This document shows positions 44,688 to 53,863 of a stretch of DNA of 64,000 nucleotides, one piece after another. The position numbers were made by a program, and so were the translations under genes. The notes under the pieces were generated by a model. The model worked only from the letters and a program-made list of their open reading frames with translations, did not search any database and was not told the origin of the DNA. The first letter of the stretch is position 1. Each line of letters starts with the position of its first letter. Source of the stretch: Marinobacter sediminicola (GTDB lineage: Bacteria > Pseudomonadota > Gammaproteobacteria > Pseudomonadales > Oleiphilaceae); contig NZ_JAVIXR010000009.1 in assembly GCF_031157525.1 (NCBI RefSeq), positions 1 to 64,000 on the forward strand, given 5' to 3'.

Positions 44688-45854
44688 TTAGTTGTTCAGG
44701 AACAGTTCCCGCCCAATCAGCATACGGCGGATTTCGGATGTACCTGCGCCGATTTCATACAGCTTGGCATCCCGCAGCAATCGACCTGTGGGGTAGTCGT
44801 TGATGTAGCCGTTACCGCCGAGAAGCTGGATGGCATCCAAGGCCAGTTTTGTGGCCATTTCGGCGGAGTAGAGAATCGCGCCGGCGGAGTCTTTGCGGGT
44901 GGTTTCGCCTCGGTCTGCTGACATGGCCACCATGTAAACATAGGACTTGGCGGTGTTCATCCAGGTGTACATATCGGCTACTTTCCCCTGCACCAGTTGG
45001 AATTCGCCGATGGCTTTTTCGAACTGTTTGCGTTCGCGGATGTAGGGAACCACAACGTCCATGGCGGCTTGCATGAGGCCCAACGGGCCGCCGGAGAGGA
45101 CGAGGCGTTCGTAGTCGAGGCCGCTCATGAGTACGCGGGCGCCGCGGCCTACTTCACCGAGTACGTTTTCTTTGGGCACTTTGCAGTCCTGGAAGACCAG
45201 TTCGCAGGTGTTGGAGCCGCGCATGCCGAGTTTGTCGAGTTTCTGGTGGCGGCTGAAGCCTTCGTAGTCGCGCTCTACGATGAAGGCGGTAACGCCTTTG
45301 GAGCCGGCTTTCGGGTCGGTTTTGGCGTAGATAACGTAAACGTTGGCGTCTGGGCCGTTGGTGATCCACATTTTGTTGCCGTTGAGCACATAGTGGTCCC
45401 CGGCATCTTTGGCGCTCAGCTTCATGGAGATTACGTCGGAGCCTGCGTTGGGCTCAGACATGGCCAGGGCGCCGATATGGTCGCCGCTGACGAGTTTGGG
45501 CAGGTATTTCTGCTTTTGCTCTTCGGTTCCGTTTTTGTGTATTTGGTTTACGCATAGGTTTGAGTGGGCGCCGTAAGACAGGCCAACGGATGCAGAGGCG
45601 CGGCTGATTTCTTCCATGGCGATCACGTGGGCGAGGTAGCCCATGTCGGAGCCGCCGTAGGCTTCATCTACGGTAATACCCAGCAACCCCATGTCGCCGA
45701 ATTTTTTCCAGAGGTCCATGGGGAACTCGTTGGTGCGGTCGATTTCTTCAGCGCGGGGCGCGATCTCGGCGGCGGCGAAGCGGTTTACTTGTTCACGCAG
45801 GCTGTCGAGGGTTTCACCAAGGCCGAAGTTGAGTTCTGAGTATTGTGATTTCAT
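44688..45854 (-). CDS. liuA: Isovaleryl-CoA dehydrogenase
   Basis: A protein of 388 residues, acyl-CoA dehydrogenase fold with FAD site ([35 protein letters not shown]). The catalytic Glu lies in [19 protein letters not shown], the position used by isovaleryl-CoA dehydrogenases. First catabolic step after LiuR; oxidises isovaleryl-CoA to 3-methylcrotonyl-CoA. It follows liuR by 68 bp. Confidence 0.94.
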   Translation of the reverse strand: MKSQYSELNFGLGETLDSLREQVNRFAAAEIAPRAEEIDRTNEFPMDLWKKFGDMGLLGITVDEAYGGSDMGYLAHVIAMEEISRASASVGLSYGAHSNLCVNQIHKNGTEEQKQKYLPKLVSGDHIGALAMSEPNAGSDVISMKLSAKDAGDHYVLNGNKMWITNGPDANVYVIYAKTDPKAGSKGVTAFIVERDYEGFSRHQKLDKLGMRGSNTCELVFQDCKVPKENVLGEVGRGARVLMSGLDYERLVLSGGPLGLMQAAMDVVVPYIRERKQFEKAIGEFQLVQGKVADMYTWMNTAKSYVYMVAMSADRGETTRKDSAGAILYSAEMATKLALDAIQLLGGNGYINDYPTGRLLRDAKLYEIGAGTSEIRRMLIGRELFLNN

Positions 45855-45922
45855 GTGTTTGCCTTTTTGTTCTGTCCGATTCGAATTTGGGTGCAGGGCA
45901 CTGCGCCAGCTGTTGGTTGATA

Positions 45923-46369
45923 TCAGCTTTGTTCGGCGGGGTGTCCAGGTTGCTCGATTGTAGATTCGTGTTGCTGCTTCTTTTTCTGTAGTTCTGCAAG
46001 AGCTTCCCTGCAGTGGGCTTCTCTTGTATTGATTTCCAGTTCTGCCATAGCAATATCGGCTTTCTGCTGTTCGATGTGCGCTCGTTTTTCGTCCAGTATT
46101 GACAGCATTTTCAGGAGCTGCTTTTCGTTACCGGAGAGGGTCTCATCCCAGAGGTCGAATGTTTCTTTGGTTTCAGCAAGTGAAAAGCCCATGCGTTTGC
46201 CACGGAGGATCAGCTTCAGGCGAACTCTGTCTGTGGTGCTGAAAATGCGTGTTTGCCCCCGCCGTGTAGGCTTCAGCAGGCCCTGGTCTTCATAAAACCG
46301 GATGCTGCGGGTGGTCACATCGAACTCGCTGGCAAGCTCGCTGATGCTGAACGTTTGCTTTTCGGTCAT
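45923..46369 (-). CDS. liuR: MerR-family regulator LiuR
   Basis: A protein of 148 residues: winged HTH ([20 protein letters not shown], then DQGLLKP) and a long dimerisation coiled coil. Heads the liu operon; homologs regulate branched-chain amino acid catabolism. The exact palindrome TTTACGTTAACGTAAA lies 35-50 bp upstream and again before the SDR operon at 51827. Confidence 0.93.
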   Translation of the reverse strand: MTEKQTFSISELASEFDVTTRSIRFYEDQGLLKPTRRGQTRIFSTTDRVRLKLILRGKRMGFSLAETKETFDLWDETLSGNEKQLLKMLSILDEKRAHIEQQKADIAMAELEINTREAHCREALAELQKKKQQHESTIEQPGHPAEQS

Positions 46370-46390
46370 GGTGGTATCCTCTTTTAAACT

Positions 46391-46419
46391 AGATTAGAGG
46401 AAGTTTACGTTAACGTAAA
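46391..46419 (-). promoter_or_regulatory. Predicted liuR promoter
   Basis: On the minus strand TTTACG (46414-46419, half of the LiuR box) and TAATCT (46391-46396) are 17 bases apart, so LiuR would sit on the -35 and spacer. Confidence 0.5.
46404..46419. promoter_or_regulatory. LiuR box 1
   Basis: Perfect 16-bp palindrome TTTACGTTAACGTAAA upstream of liuR. Matches the described form of LiuR motifs (ACGT-centred MerR site). An identical copy is at 51827-51842. Confidence 0.88.
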
Positions 46420-46492
46420 GTGGTTTGGATGATGAAACCAGGTGCATGGATGGTTGCATTGAAAACTGGGCGGGTTTGTTCGGAGGGTGGCC

Positions 46493-46522
46493 TGGCTCAC
46501 CCTGAAGAGAAGGAGTGAGCCA
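46493..46522 (-). terminator. Possible terminator after the acyl-CoA synthetase at 46540
   Basis: TGGCTCAC and GTGAGCCA pair over 8 bp around a 14-base loop, 18 bp downstream of the stop on the minus strand. No T-run; may be weak. Confidence 0.45.
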
Positions 46523-46539
46523 AGCTAGCGTGTAACGCC

Positions 46540-48123
46540 TTAGGAGAGGTCTTCTCTGAGCTTTCTCTTCAGCAGTTTCCCCGCCGTATTTTTCGGCAGC
46601 TGATCTACAAAGTGGATGTGTTTCGGCACTTTGAAGCTGGCGAGTTTGGCGCGGGCATGGCTCATCAAGGCGTCTGAATCTTCGGTGTATCCGTCTCTGA
46701 GTACTACAACCGCGCAGATGGCTTCTATCCACTTTTCATCGGGTACGCCAATCACAGCCACTTCTGCAACGGATTCATGTTGATAGAGAGCTTCTTCCAC
46801 ATCACGGCTGGCAACCAGAACACCGCCGGTATTCACCACGTCTTTAATGCGGTCAACGATGTAGATATAGCCTTCTTCATCCTGGTAACCCAGGTCGCCA
46901 GAATGGAACCAGCCATCTTTGAAGGCTTCTTCGGTTGCTTCGGGTTTGGCCCAGTAACCGACCATCAATTGAGGTGACTGGTGCACCAGTTCGCCTTGTT
47001 CTCCAGGCTGGCAATCTTTACCGGTTACCGGGTCCACAATGCGGGTCATCACAGTTTGCATAGGGCGGCCGGCAGAGGAAGGCCGTTCCGCATGTTCCTC
47101 AGGTAGCAGTACCGTTGCCAGAGGTGCGATTTCACTTTGGCCGTAGCAGTTGTAGAGGCCTGCACCCGGGAGCTTTTCACCCAGCTCTTTGACCACCTGG
47201 CCGGGCATGATGGAGGCGCCGTAGTAGAGCTTGTCCATATGCTGGAGTTTGTCCGGGTTGAACTGCGGGTTCTGCAGCAGTGCAATCCAGACGGTGGGTG
47301 GCGCGAAAAAGGCATTGAGTTGTTCGCGGGCCAACAGCCCGAGAATGGCATCCGGTGTTGGCGTGTTGATCAGTCGGCTGTAGCCGCCACTGAGCAGCAT
47401 GGGCATTGAAAATACATGCATTTGCGCAGAGTGGTACAGAGGCAAGGCCGCGAGAGAGCGATCGCTGGCGCGGATGTTCAGATGGTACTGGCAGGCGCTG
47501 TAGTGGCTCATCAGCGAGCGGTGGGTGTGCATGGCACCTTTGGGATCGGAGGTTGTGCCTGAGGTATAAAGAATCTGCACAACGTCTGTATCTGAAATCT
47601 CAACGTCCGGTGCGGTGTCATCACCGGCTGCAAACGCGAGTTTCAGGGCATCCGGGGCCTTGTCGTTTTGCCCGTTGTGAAGGGTTCCGTAAGTGCCAAC
47701 CTCCACAGTGTTTTTAACGGCATCTACCTGAGCTTGCAGGTCCGTATCGAAAAACAGGGCCTTGCAACCGGACTGATTCACTACATAGGTCAGCTCTTTA
47801 CCAATCAGCGCGTAGTTAACCGGTACGTGAATGAGCCCGGCTTTTGTGCAGGCAAGCCAAAGTAACAGGTAGGCGTCGGAGTTTTTACCATAAGCGCCAA
47901 CACGATCACCTTTAGTCAGCCCAAGTTCGATAAGGCGGTGGGCCAGGCGGTTTGAGGCTGTGTGAATGTCGGTATAGGTCCAGGTTCTCTCGTCGAATGC
48001 CAAGGCTGTGCGCTTGCCGTGAGTGCGCGCGGCGCGGGCGAGGGCATCACCTATGGTGTTGCGCAGTGCCCGGGCAATGCCCGCCGGCAGAGCGCTGGAG
48101 GCAGTTGTGCTGTGGTTGTTCAT
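46540..48123 (-). CDS. Acyl-CoA synthetase (AMP-binding), second copy
   Basis: A protein of 527 residues. AMP-binding motif LYTSGTTSDPKGAMHTH, YGQSEIAPLATV, WFHSGDLGYQDEEGYIYIVDR and the C-terminal catalytic Lys in KNTAGKLLKRKLRE. Only distantly similar to the copy at 36726. Not in the liu operon: it lies downstream of the araC-type gene in the same direction with its own gap of 133 bp. Probably fatty or aromatic acid activation; substrate unknown. Confidence 0.87.
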   Translation of the reverse strand: MNNHSTTASSALPAGIARALRNTIGDALARAARTHGKRTALAFDERTWTYTDIHTASNRLAHRLIELGLTKGDRVGAYGKNSDAYLLLWLACTKAGLIHVPVNYALIGKELTYVVNQSGCKALFFDTDLQAQVDAVKNTVEVGTYGTLHNGQNDKAPDALKLAFAAGDDTAPDVEISDTDVVQILYTSGTTSDPKGAMHTHRSLMSHYSACQYHLNIRASDRSLAALPLYHSAQMHVFSMPMLLSGGYSRLINTPTPDAILGLLAREQLNAFFAPPTVWIALLQNPQFNPDKLQHMDKLYYGASIMPGQVVKELGEKLPGAGLYNCYGQSEIAPLATVLLPEEHAERPSSAGRPMQTVMTRIVDPVTGKDCQPGEQGELVHQSPQLMVGYWAKPEATEEAFKDGWFHSGDLGYQDEEGYIYIVDRIKDVVNTGGVLVASRDVEEALYQHESVAEVAVIGVPDEKWIEAICAVVVLRDGYTEDSDALMSHARAKLASFKVPKHIHFVDQLPKNTAGKLLKRKLREDLS

Positions 48124-48256
48124 GCAAGTACCTCTGTTGGTGTTTTTATATTGGTATGGCTGGCATTAACTCAAAGAAGCACTGGCTTCGGGAATGACCT
48201 GTCAGGTCGAAAAAATTGACCCAATCAGCCAAGTAGATCTGTTTGTCACATGGTGG

Positions 48257-49270
48257 TTAGCCAGCCCATTGCGAGGGCGACTTGCCCGTCCAGCGTTTGA
48301 AGGCACGGCAGAATGAGGCCGTTTCCGAGAAGCCGACCCGCTCACTGATGTCCGCCACGCTGAGGTTTTCTGTGCTCATGAGTTTTATGGCGTGCTCCCT
48401 CCGCAGGCTGTTTTTGATCAGGCGCAGCGAGGTGCCTTCTTCCTGTAACTTACGGCCTATGCTTCTGGGTGTCATGTGCAATAGCTCTGCAATTTCACCT
48501 AGGCTGGGCATGTTGTTCAGGCTCTGGTTTGCGAGCAAGGCGCGTACACGGTTTCGCAGGCTGTCGTCGTTGTCGGGTCTGTGCAAAATGTAGGCCGGAG
48601 CTTCTTTCAGGAACGTTTCCAGTTCTGCTTCGCTCCGGGTGATCGGCAGTTGCAGGTATTTTTCATGCAGAGTAAAGCCGCATACAGGCTTATCAAACTG
48701 CAACTCCGTGGGGAACATGGCGCGATACTCATTAACATGTCTCGGCGCAGGATAACTGAAACAGGTTGTCGCGAATGGGATCTGTTGGTCCACCAACCAG
48801 CATGTGAATCTTTGCCACATAAGAAGCAGGAATTCCTGCAGCATGTGGTCTGTATCCTGGCTGGCATCTGCGAGGCTAAGGCGGAAAAACACTAGTTTGT
48901 TGCTGTCGCTTTCTCCCAAACCTATGTCGACATTGTTACAGGCGATGCTGTAAACCCGGGCGCTTTTGCGAAGCACGGCCCCGAGGGAAGCGGAATCAAG
49001 GCAGTAGTCTGCCATTAATGCGAAGGTGCCATTTTTGCAGGGGCTGGTGGATAACCCAAGGAATTCATCGCGGGTTGCTCGCCACACGCTCTTGATCAGC
49101 TGGGTGAGCTGTTGTTCGGTAATCAGTTGCTCGGGCTTGTTCAGCCACTCGATGGGAATCCCGGCGCTGCCCAGCAGCGTATCTTTGCTCACCCCTTGCC
49201 TTTCGGCACCGCGAATTGAAGCCCGGAGATAGTGGTTCGCGATGTGGGGTATGGATTGCGGTTTGGGCAT
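48257..49270 (-). CDS. AraC-family transcriptional regulator
   Basis: A protein of 337 residues: an N-terminal arabinose-binding-like (OruR type) domain and a C-terminal double HTH (LGEIAELLHMTPRSIGRKLQ and NLSVADISERVGFSETASFCRAFKRW). It is divergent from the dehydrogenase/thiolase operon at 49406, which it probably controls in response to an acyl or acid inducer. Confidence 0.88.
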   Translation of the reverse strand: MPKPQSIPHIANHYLRASIRGAERQGVSKDTLLGSAGIPIEWLNKPEQLITEQQLTQLIKSVWRATRDEFLGLSTSPCKNGTFALMADYCLDSASLGAVLRKSARVYSIACNNVDIGLGESDSNKLVFFRLSLADASQDTDHMLQEFLLLMWQRFTCWLVDQQIPFATTCFSYPAPRHVNEYRAMFPTELQFDKPVCGFTLHEKYLQLPITRSEAELETFLKEAPAYILHRPDNDDSLRNRVRALLANQSLNNMPSLGEIAELLHMTPRSIGRKLQEEGTSLRLIKNSLRREHAIKLMSTENLSVADISERVGFSETASFCRAFKRWTGKSPSQWAG

Positions 49271-49405
49271 ATTTACAGTTGATCAAATGCGTATTGTGTC
49301 AATTTTTTCGGCTTGTACAGCCATTCCCGATGAGCAGGATAACCCTTTAAATGGTTGGCTGCCTGAATAATCAGATCACTAATGGGGCTATTTAAGAGGT
49401 TACCT

Positions 49406-50548
49406 ATGTCCGGACACCAAGACGATACTGCGCTGTTTCATGAAATGATCAACCGGGTTCTTGATAAAGAGATTGCGCCAAGCTATGAGCAATGGGAGGA
49501 GCAATCTGCAATCCCGCGCCCGGTTTGGAACACGCTGGGGCAGGCCGGCATGCTTGGTATTGATATGCCTGAAGAGTACGGAGGTGCAGGTGCCAGCTTC
49601 GAAATCTCGCAGCTGGCGATCTCCGAAATAGCGCGCAAGGGTTTTGGTGGCCTGGCGGGTGGCTATAACATCCACGCCAATATAGTCATGCCATATATTT
49701 TGCATCTTGGCACGGAGGCTCAGAAAGAGCGCTATCTCCCGGGGATGATCCGTGGCGACATTCTCAGTGCCATTGCCATGACTGAGCCGGGTGCGGGCAG
49801 TGATCTGGCAGCTATGCGCACCACAGCCCAGCGCACTGACAATGGCTATGTCATCAATGGTGCCAAGGTGTTTATCACCAACGGTTTGCAGGCGGAACTG
49901 GTGATTGTATGCGCCAAAACCGATCCCCATGCCGGCGCCAAAGGTGTCTCTCTTTTCCTTGTGGATGCCAGTCTGCCCGGGTTCACCCGCGGTAAGGGCA
50001 TCCGTAAAATAGGCCAGCATGCCAGTGATACCGCAGAGTTGTTTTTCTCGGATCTTGAGGTACCCCACGATGCGTTGCTTGGCGAAGAAGGCAAGGGTTT
50101 TACGTATCTGATGCAGGAATTGCCCCGGGAACGCCTGGGTGTTGCTGCTCAAGCAGTGGGTGCAACTGAGGGTGTGTTGGCGCTGACTCTGGATTATGTG
50201 CAACAACGCCAGGCATTTGGCCAGCGAGTTGCAGAGTTTCAGAATACCCGGTTCAAGCTGGCCGAAGCCAAGGCGCGGCTTGAGATGGGCAAAGCCTATC
50301 TGAATCAGTGCATCGGGAGTTACCTGAAAGGCGAAATGGGGCCAACGGAAGCCGCCATTCTCAAACTGATGCTCACGGAAATGCAGTGCGATATTGCCAA
50401 TGAGTGCTTGCAGCTATTTGGCGGCTACGGGTATACCGTGGAGTACCCTGTGTCGCGATTCTTTGTGGATGCCCGTGTGCAAACAATCTACGCCGGCACC
50501 TCGGAAATTATGAAAGAAGTGATTGCCCGCTCCATGCTGGGCAAATAG
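49406..50548 (+). CDS. Acyl-CoA dehydrogenase (long/branched-chain type)
   Basis: A protein of 380 residues from the ATG at 49406 (AAGAGG upstream; an earlier ATG at 49382 lacks one). FAD motifs IAMTEPGAGSDLAAM and VFITNGLQAELVIV, and IYAGTSEIMKEV at the C-terminus. The usual Glu of MCAD (IYEGT) is replaced by Ala; the base is probably the Glu in LPRERLGVA, as in LCAD and isovaleryl-CoA dehydrogenase. Operon with the thiolase 49 bp downstream. Confidence 0.88.
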   Translation: MSGHQDDTALFHEMINRVLDKEIAPSYEQWEEQSAIPRPVWNTLGQAGMLGIDMPEEYGGAGASFEISQLAISEIARKGFGGLAGGYNIHANIVMPYILHLGTEAQKERYLPGMIRGDILSAIAMTEPGAGSDLAAMRTTAQRTDNGYVINGAKVFITNGLQAELVIVCAKTDPHAGAKGVSLFLVDASLPGFTRGKGIRKIGQHASDTAELFFSDLEVPHDALLGEEGKGFTYLMQELPRERLGVAAQAVGATEGVLALTLDYVQQRQAFGQRVAEFQNTRFKLAEAKARLEMGKAYLNQCIGSYLKGEMGPTEAAILKLMLTEMQCDIANECLQLFGGYGYTVEYPVSRFFVDARVQTIYAGTSEIMKEVIARSMLGK

Positions 50549-50597
50549 ATTATGCGCTCTGTGGAATTCCAGTTATCCAAATCTTGAGGAACGATCA

Positions 50598-51785
50598 ATG
50601 AAACTTACTGATGTTGTCATTCTCGACGGTGCCCGCACCGCCATTGGCGGTTTTGGCGGTAGCCTGAGCTCCCTGAGCCCGGCTGAGCTTGGAACCTGTG
50701 CAGCCAAAGAAGCTATTAGCCGTTCAGGCGTGCCTGCAGAAGACATCGACCATTCGGTGTTCGGCCATATCATTCCTACCGGCCCAGCAGATGCGTACGT
50801 AGCTCGCCACATCGGCCTGAATTCCGGCCTGCAGAAGGGCTCTGCTGCATTCAACGTAAACCGCCTTTGTGGTTCTGGCGTTCAGTCGGTTATCAGTGCT
50901 GCACAAATGATCCTGATGGGCGATAGCCAGGTCGCACTGGCTGGCGGTGCGGAGAGTATGAGCCAGGGCGCCTATGTGCTGCCCAACGTTCGCAAAGGCC
51001 TGCGTATGGGTGACGGTAAAGCCGTTGATATGACCCTGGGAACGCTGACCGATCCGTTTGGCAGCGGCCACATGGGCATGACTGCTGAGCGTATTGCAGA
51101 AAAATACGGTTTAACCCGTGAAGATCTGGATACCTTCTCGGCAGAAAGCCATCGCCGCGCGAGCCACGCCATTGAGAGTGGTTACTTCAAAGAGCAGATT
51201 GTGCCGGTAACTGTCAAACAGGGTCGCAAGGAAGTCGTTTTTGAGCAGGATGAGCACGTGCGTGCAGGCACTACAGCTGAAAGCCTTTCAGGCTTGAAAC
51301 CGGCCTTTGCCAAAGACGGCATAGTTACGCCGGGCAATGCGTCGGGCATTAACGATGGTGCGGCAGCCATGGTGCTGACCAGCGCAGCTGAAGCCGAAAA
51401 GCGCGGCCTGAAAGCCCGTGCACGTATTGTGGGATATGCCTTTGCCGGGGTAGACCCCAGCGTAATGGGCCTTGGCCCGATCCCGGCGGTACGAACTGTG
51501 TTGGAGAAAACAGGTCTCAGCGTGGCAGATCTGGATGTGATCGAGTCCAACGAAGCTTTTGCAGCCCAGGCACTGGCGGTTAGCAAGGAGCTTGGCTTGC
51601 CCGCAGATAAAGTGAACCCGAATGGTGGTGCGGTTGCTCTGGGTCACCCTGTGGGTGCTACCGGTTCCATCCTTATCGTTAAAACCATGGCCGAGCTTGA
51701 GCGCACCGGTGGCCGCTACGGCCTGATCACCATGTGCATTGGTGGTGGCCAGGGTATTGCGTTGATTATTGAGCGCATTAATTGA
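50598..51785 (+). CDS. Acetyl-CoA acyltransferase (thiolase)
   Basis: A protein of 395 residues from the ATG at 50598 (GAGG upstream). Catalytic Cys91 in NRLCGSGVQSV, the His in GGAVALGHPVGATGS, and the second Cys in MCIGGGQGIAL. Performs thiolytic cleavage of 3-ketoacyl-CoA, or acetoacetyl-CoA synthesis in reverse. Confidence 0.92.
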   Translation: MKLTDVVILDGARTAIGGFGGSLSSLSPAELGTCAAKEAISRSGVPAEDIDHSVFGHIIPTGPADAYVARHIGLNSGLQKGSAAFNVNRLCGSGVQSVISAAQMILMGDSQVALAGGAESMSQGAYVLPNVRKGLRMGDGKAVDMTLGTLTDPFGSGHMGMTAERIAEKYGLTREDLDTFSAESHRRASHAIESGYFKEQIVPVTVKQGRKEVVFEQDEHVRAGTTAESLSGLKPAFAKDGIVTPGNASGINDGAAAMVLTSAAEAEKRGLKARARIVGYAFAGVDPSVMGLGPIPAVRTVLEKTGLSVADLDVIESNEAFAAQALAVSKELGLPADKVNPNGGAVALGHPVGATGSILIVKTMAELERTGGRYGLITMCIGGGQGIALIIERIN

Positions 51786-51826
51786 TCAATCAGTCGGATT
51801 TCTTTTTAAGGCTGAATTGGGTACAG

Positions 51827-51842
51827 TTTACGTTAACGTAAA
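51827..51842. promoter_or_regulatory. LiuR box 2
   Basis: TTTACGTTAACGTAAA, identical in all 16 bases to the box before liuR, 64 bp upstream of the SDR start and 41 bp after the previous stop. Predicts LiuR control of the three-gene operon 51907-55045. Confidence 0.85.
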
Positions 51843-51906
51843 GCGTAAGCTGGCCCAATTTAGCCAATAGCTGCCGATTAAAACCCCGAAACGAAGGGAG
51901 AAGTTG

Positions 51907-52668
51907 ATGGAATTCAATAATGTACCGGCCATTGTGACAGGTGGAGCCTCAGGACTTGGCGAGGGCGCAGCCCGCGCATTGGCGGCTGCTGGCTGCAAAG
52001 TAGCAGTCTTCGACCTGCAAAAAGAGCAGGGCGAGAAAGTGGCTGCAGACATTGGCGGAATCTTTGTGCACTGCGATGTGAGTTCAGCTGAAAGTGCAGA
52101 AGCTGCGTTGGCAACAGCCCGTGAAGCCCACGGCCTGTGTGGCATTGCTGTCAACTGCGCGGGTGTTGGCTGGGCGGGTAAAATCCTCGGTCGTGACGGT
52201 GTTATGCCGCTGGAGAACTTCAGTAAGGTTATTCAGATCAACCTGATCGGCACCTTCAATATTTTGAGGCTGGCGGCTGCCGATATGGCTCAGCGCGAAC
52301 CCAACGCAGACGGTGAGCGCGGAGTCATTATCAACACAGCATCGGTCGCCGCTTATGAAGGGCAGATCGGACAGGCTGCGTACAGCGCCTCCAAGGGTGG
52401 TGTTGTTGCCTTGACCATACAGTCGGCCCGTGAGCTGGCGCGCGAAGGCATTCGTGTGAACACCATTGCACCAGGCTTGTTCATGACACCCATGATGGCT
52501 GGCATGCCGCAAGAAGTGCAGGACAGCCTGGCGGCAACTCTGCCGTTTCCCCAGCGCCTGGGTAAGCCCGAAGAGTTCGGCATGATGGTGGATCAGATGG
52601 TGCGTAATCCTATTCTGAATGGCGAAACCATCCGGCTGGACAGCGCACTGCGCATGGCACCCAGATAA
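51907..52668 (+). CDS. Type II 3-hydroxyacyl-CoA dehydrogenase (SDR)
   Basis: A protein of 253 residues, HSD17B10-like: GGASGLG cofactor loop, NCAGVG, catalytic Ser in NTASVAAYEGQIGQ, YSASK catalytic pair. The family oxidises 2-methyl-3-hydroxybutyryl-CoA and related substrates, the isoleucine pathway step. AGGGAGA upstream. First gene after LiuR box 2. Confidence 0.88.
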   Translation: MEFNNVPAIVTGGASGLGEGAARALAAAGCKVAVFDLQKEQGEKVAADIGGIFVHCDVSSAESAEAALATAREAHGLCGIAVNCAGVGWAGKILGRDGVMPLENFSKVIQINLIGTFNILRLAAADMAQREPNADGERGVIINTASVAAYEGQIGQAAYSASKGGVVALTIQSARELAREGIRVNTIAPGLFMTPMMAGMPQEVQDSLAATLPFPQRLGKPEEFGMMVDQMVRNPILNGETIRLDSALRMAPR

Positions 52669-52693
52669 ATCCGATTAAATACAGGAGAGCGCA

Positions 52694-53845
52694 ATGACCA
52701 ACTCAGTGGATCAGGAAGAGCTCGATCTGTTCAGAGCGTCTGTCATCAAGGCTCTGGAAACAGAAGTTGCGCCCCATTACGAGGCCTGGGAGAAATCCGG
52801 CCTTGTGCCCCGTGAACTCTGGAATACCCTCGGCAATGCCGGCATGTTGTGTGTGGATATTCCTGAAGATTGCGGCGGCTGCGGGGCGCCTTTCCAATAC
52901 TCCGTGGTGGTGGGCGAAGAGCTGGCCCGCATGGGGTTTGGTGCGCTCTCCACCAATGTAATGGTGCATTCGGATATCGTCGCCCCCTACATCAGCCATT
53001 TGGGCAGCGAAGCGCAAAAGCAGCAGTGGCTGCCCAAAATGGTGTCGGGCGAAGTGGTTGGCGCCATTGCCATGACCGAGCCGGGTGCCGGCAGTGATCT
53101 GCAGGCCATGCGCACAAGCGCGGTGCGAGACGGCGACGACTATATCCTCAATGGTTCGAAAACCTTCATCACCAATGGCCAGCATGCGGACATGGTGATT
53201 GTTGCGGCGAAGACTGACCCGGCTGCCGGCGCCAAAGGCATCAGCCTGTTTCTGGTAGACACCAGCCTGCCGGGATACAGCAAAGGCCGTAACATCGGCA
53301 AGATCGGCCAGCACAGTGGCGACACCTCCGAACTGTTCTTTTCAGATATGCGCGTTCCTGCCACCGCACTGGTAGGGCAGGAGGGCAAAGGTTTTGCCTA
53401 CCTGATGCAGGAGCTGCCACGGGAGCGCCTGGTTATCGGCGCGCTGGGCGTAGCAGCAGCCAGAGGCGCTTTGGATTTGACCATTGCCTACTCCCAGGAG
53501 CGAGAGCTGTTCGGCCAGAAACTGGCGCAACTACAGAACACCCGTTTTGAAATAGCCCGCATGGAAACCGATTATCAGGTTAACAAGGCATTCGTGAGCC
53601 AGTGCATCAGCCAATACGAAGCGGGTGAGTTGGATGCTGCTACAGCTTCCATGGCCAAGTACAGCGCCACGGAAATGCAATGCCGTGTGGCGGATGGCTG
53701 TTTGCAGCTGTTCGGCGGTTATGGCTATACCACGGAATATCCGATTTCCCGCGCATTCATGGATGCCCGGGTACAGCGTATTTACGGCGGTACTTCAGAA
53801 GTCATGAAAGAAATCATTGCCCGCTCCGTTCTGGGTAGAGGCTGA
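52694..53845 (+). CDS. Acyl-CoA dehydrogenase (paralog of 49406)
   Basis: A protein of 383 residues, strongly similar to the dehydrogenase at 49406 (IAMTEPGAGSDLQAMRT, FGGYGYTTEYPISRAF, IYGGTSEVMKEIIARS). Base again probably the Glu in LPRERLVIG, with Gly at the MCAD position. In this operon it fits 2-methylbutanoyl-CoA dehydrogenase (inference). Confidence 0.87.
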   Translation: MTNSVDQEELDLFRASVIKALETEVAPHYEAWEKSGLVPRELWNTLGNAGMLCVDIPEDCGGCGAPFQYSVVVGEELARMGFGALSTNVMVHSDIVAPYISHLGSEAQKQQWLPKMVSGEVVGAIAMTEPGAGSDLQAMRTSAVRDGDDYILNGSKTFITNGQHADMVIVAAKTDPAAGAKGISLFLVDTSLPGYSKGRNIGKIGQHSGDTSELFFSDMRVPATALVGQEGKGFAYLMQELPRERLVIGALGVAAARGALDLTIAYSQERELFGQKLAQLQNTRFEIARMETDYQVNKAFVSQCISQYEAGELDAATASMAKYSATEMQCRVADGCLQLFGGYGYTTEYPISRAFMDARVQRIYGGTSEVMKEIIARSVLGRG

Positions 53846-53863
53846 AATCAGTGAGGTTTGAAT

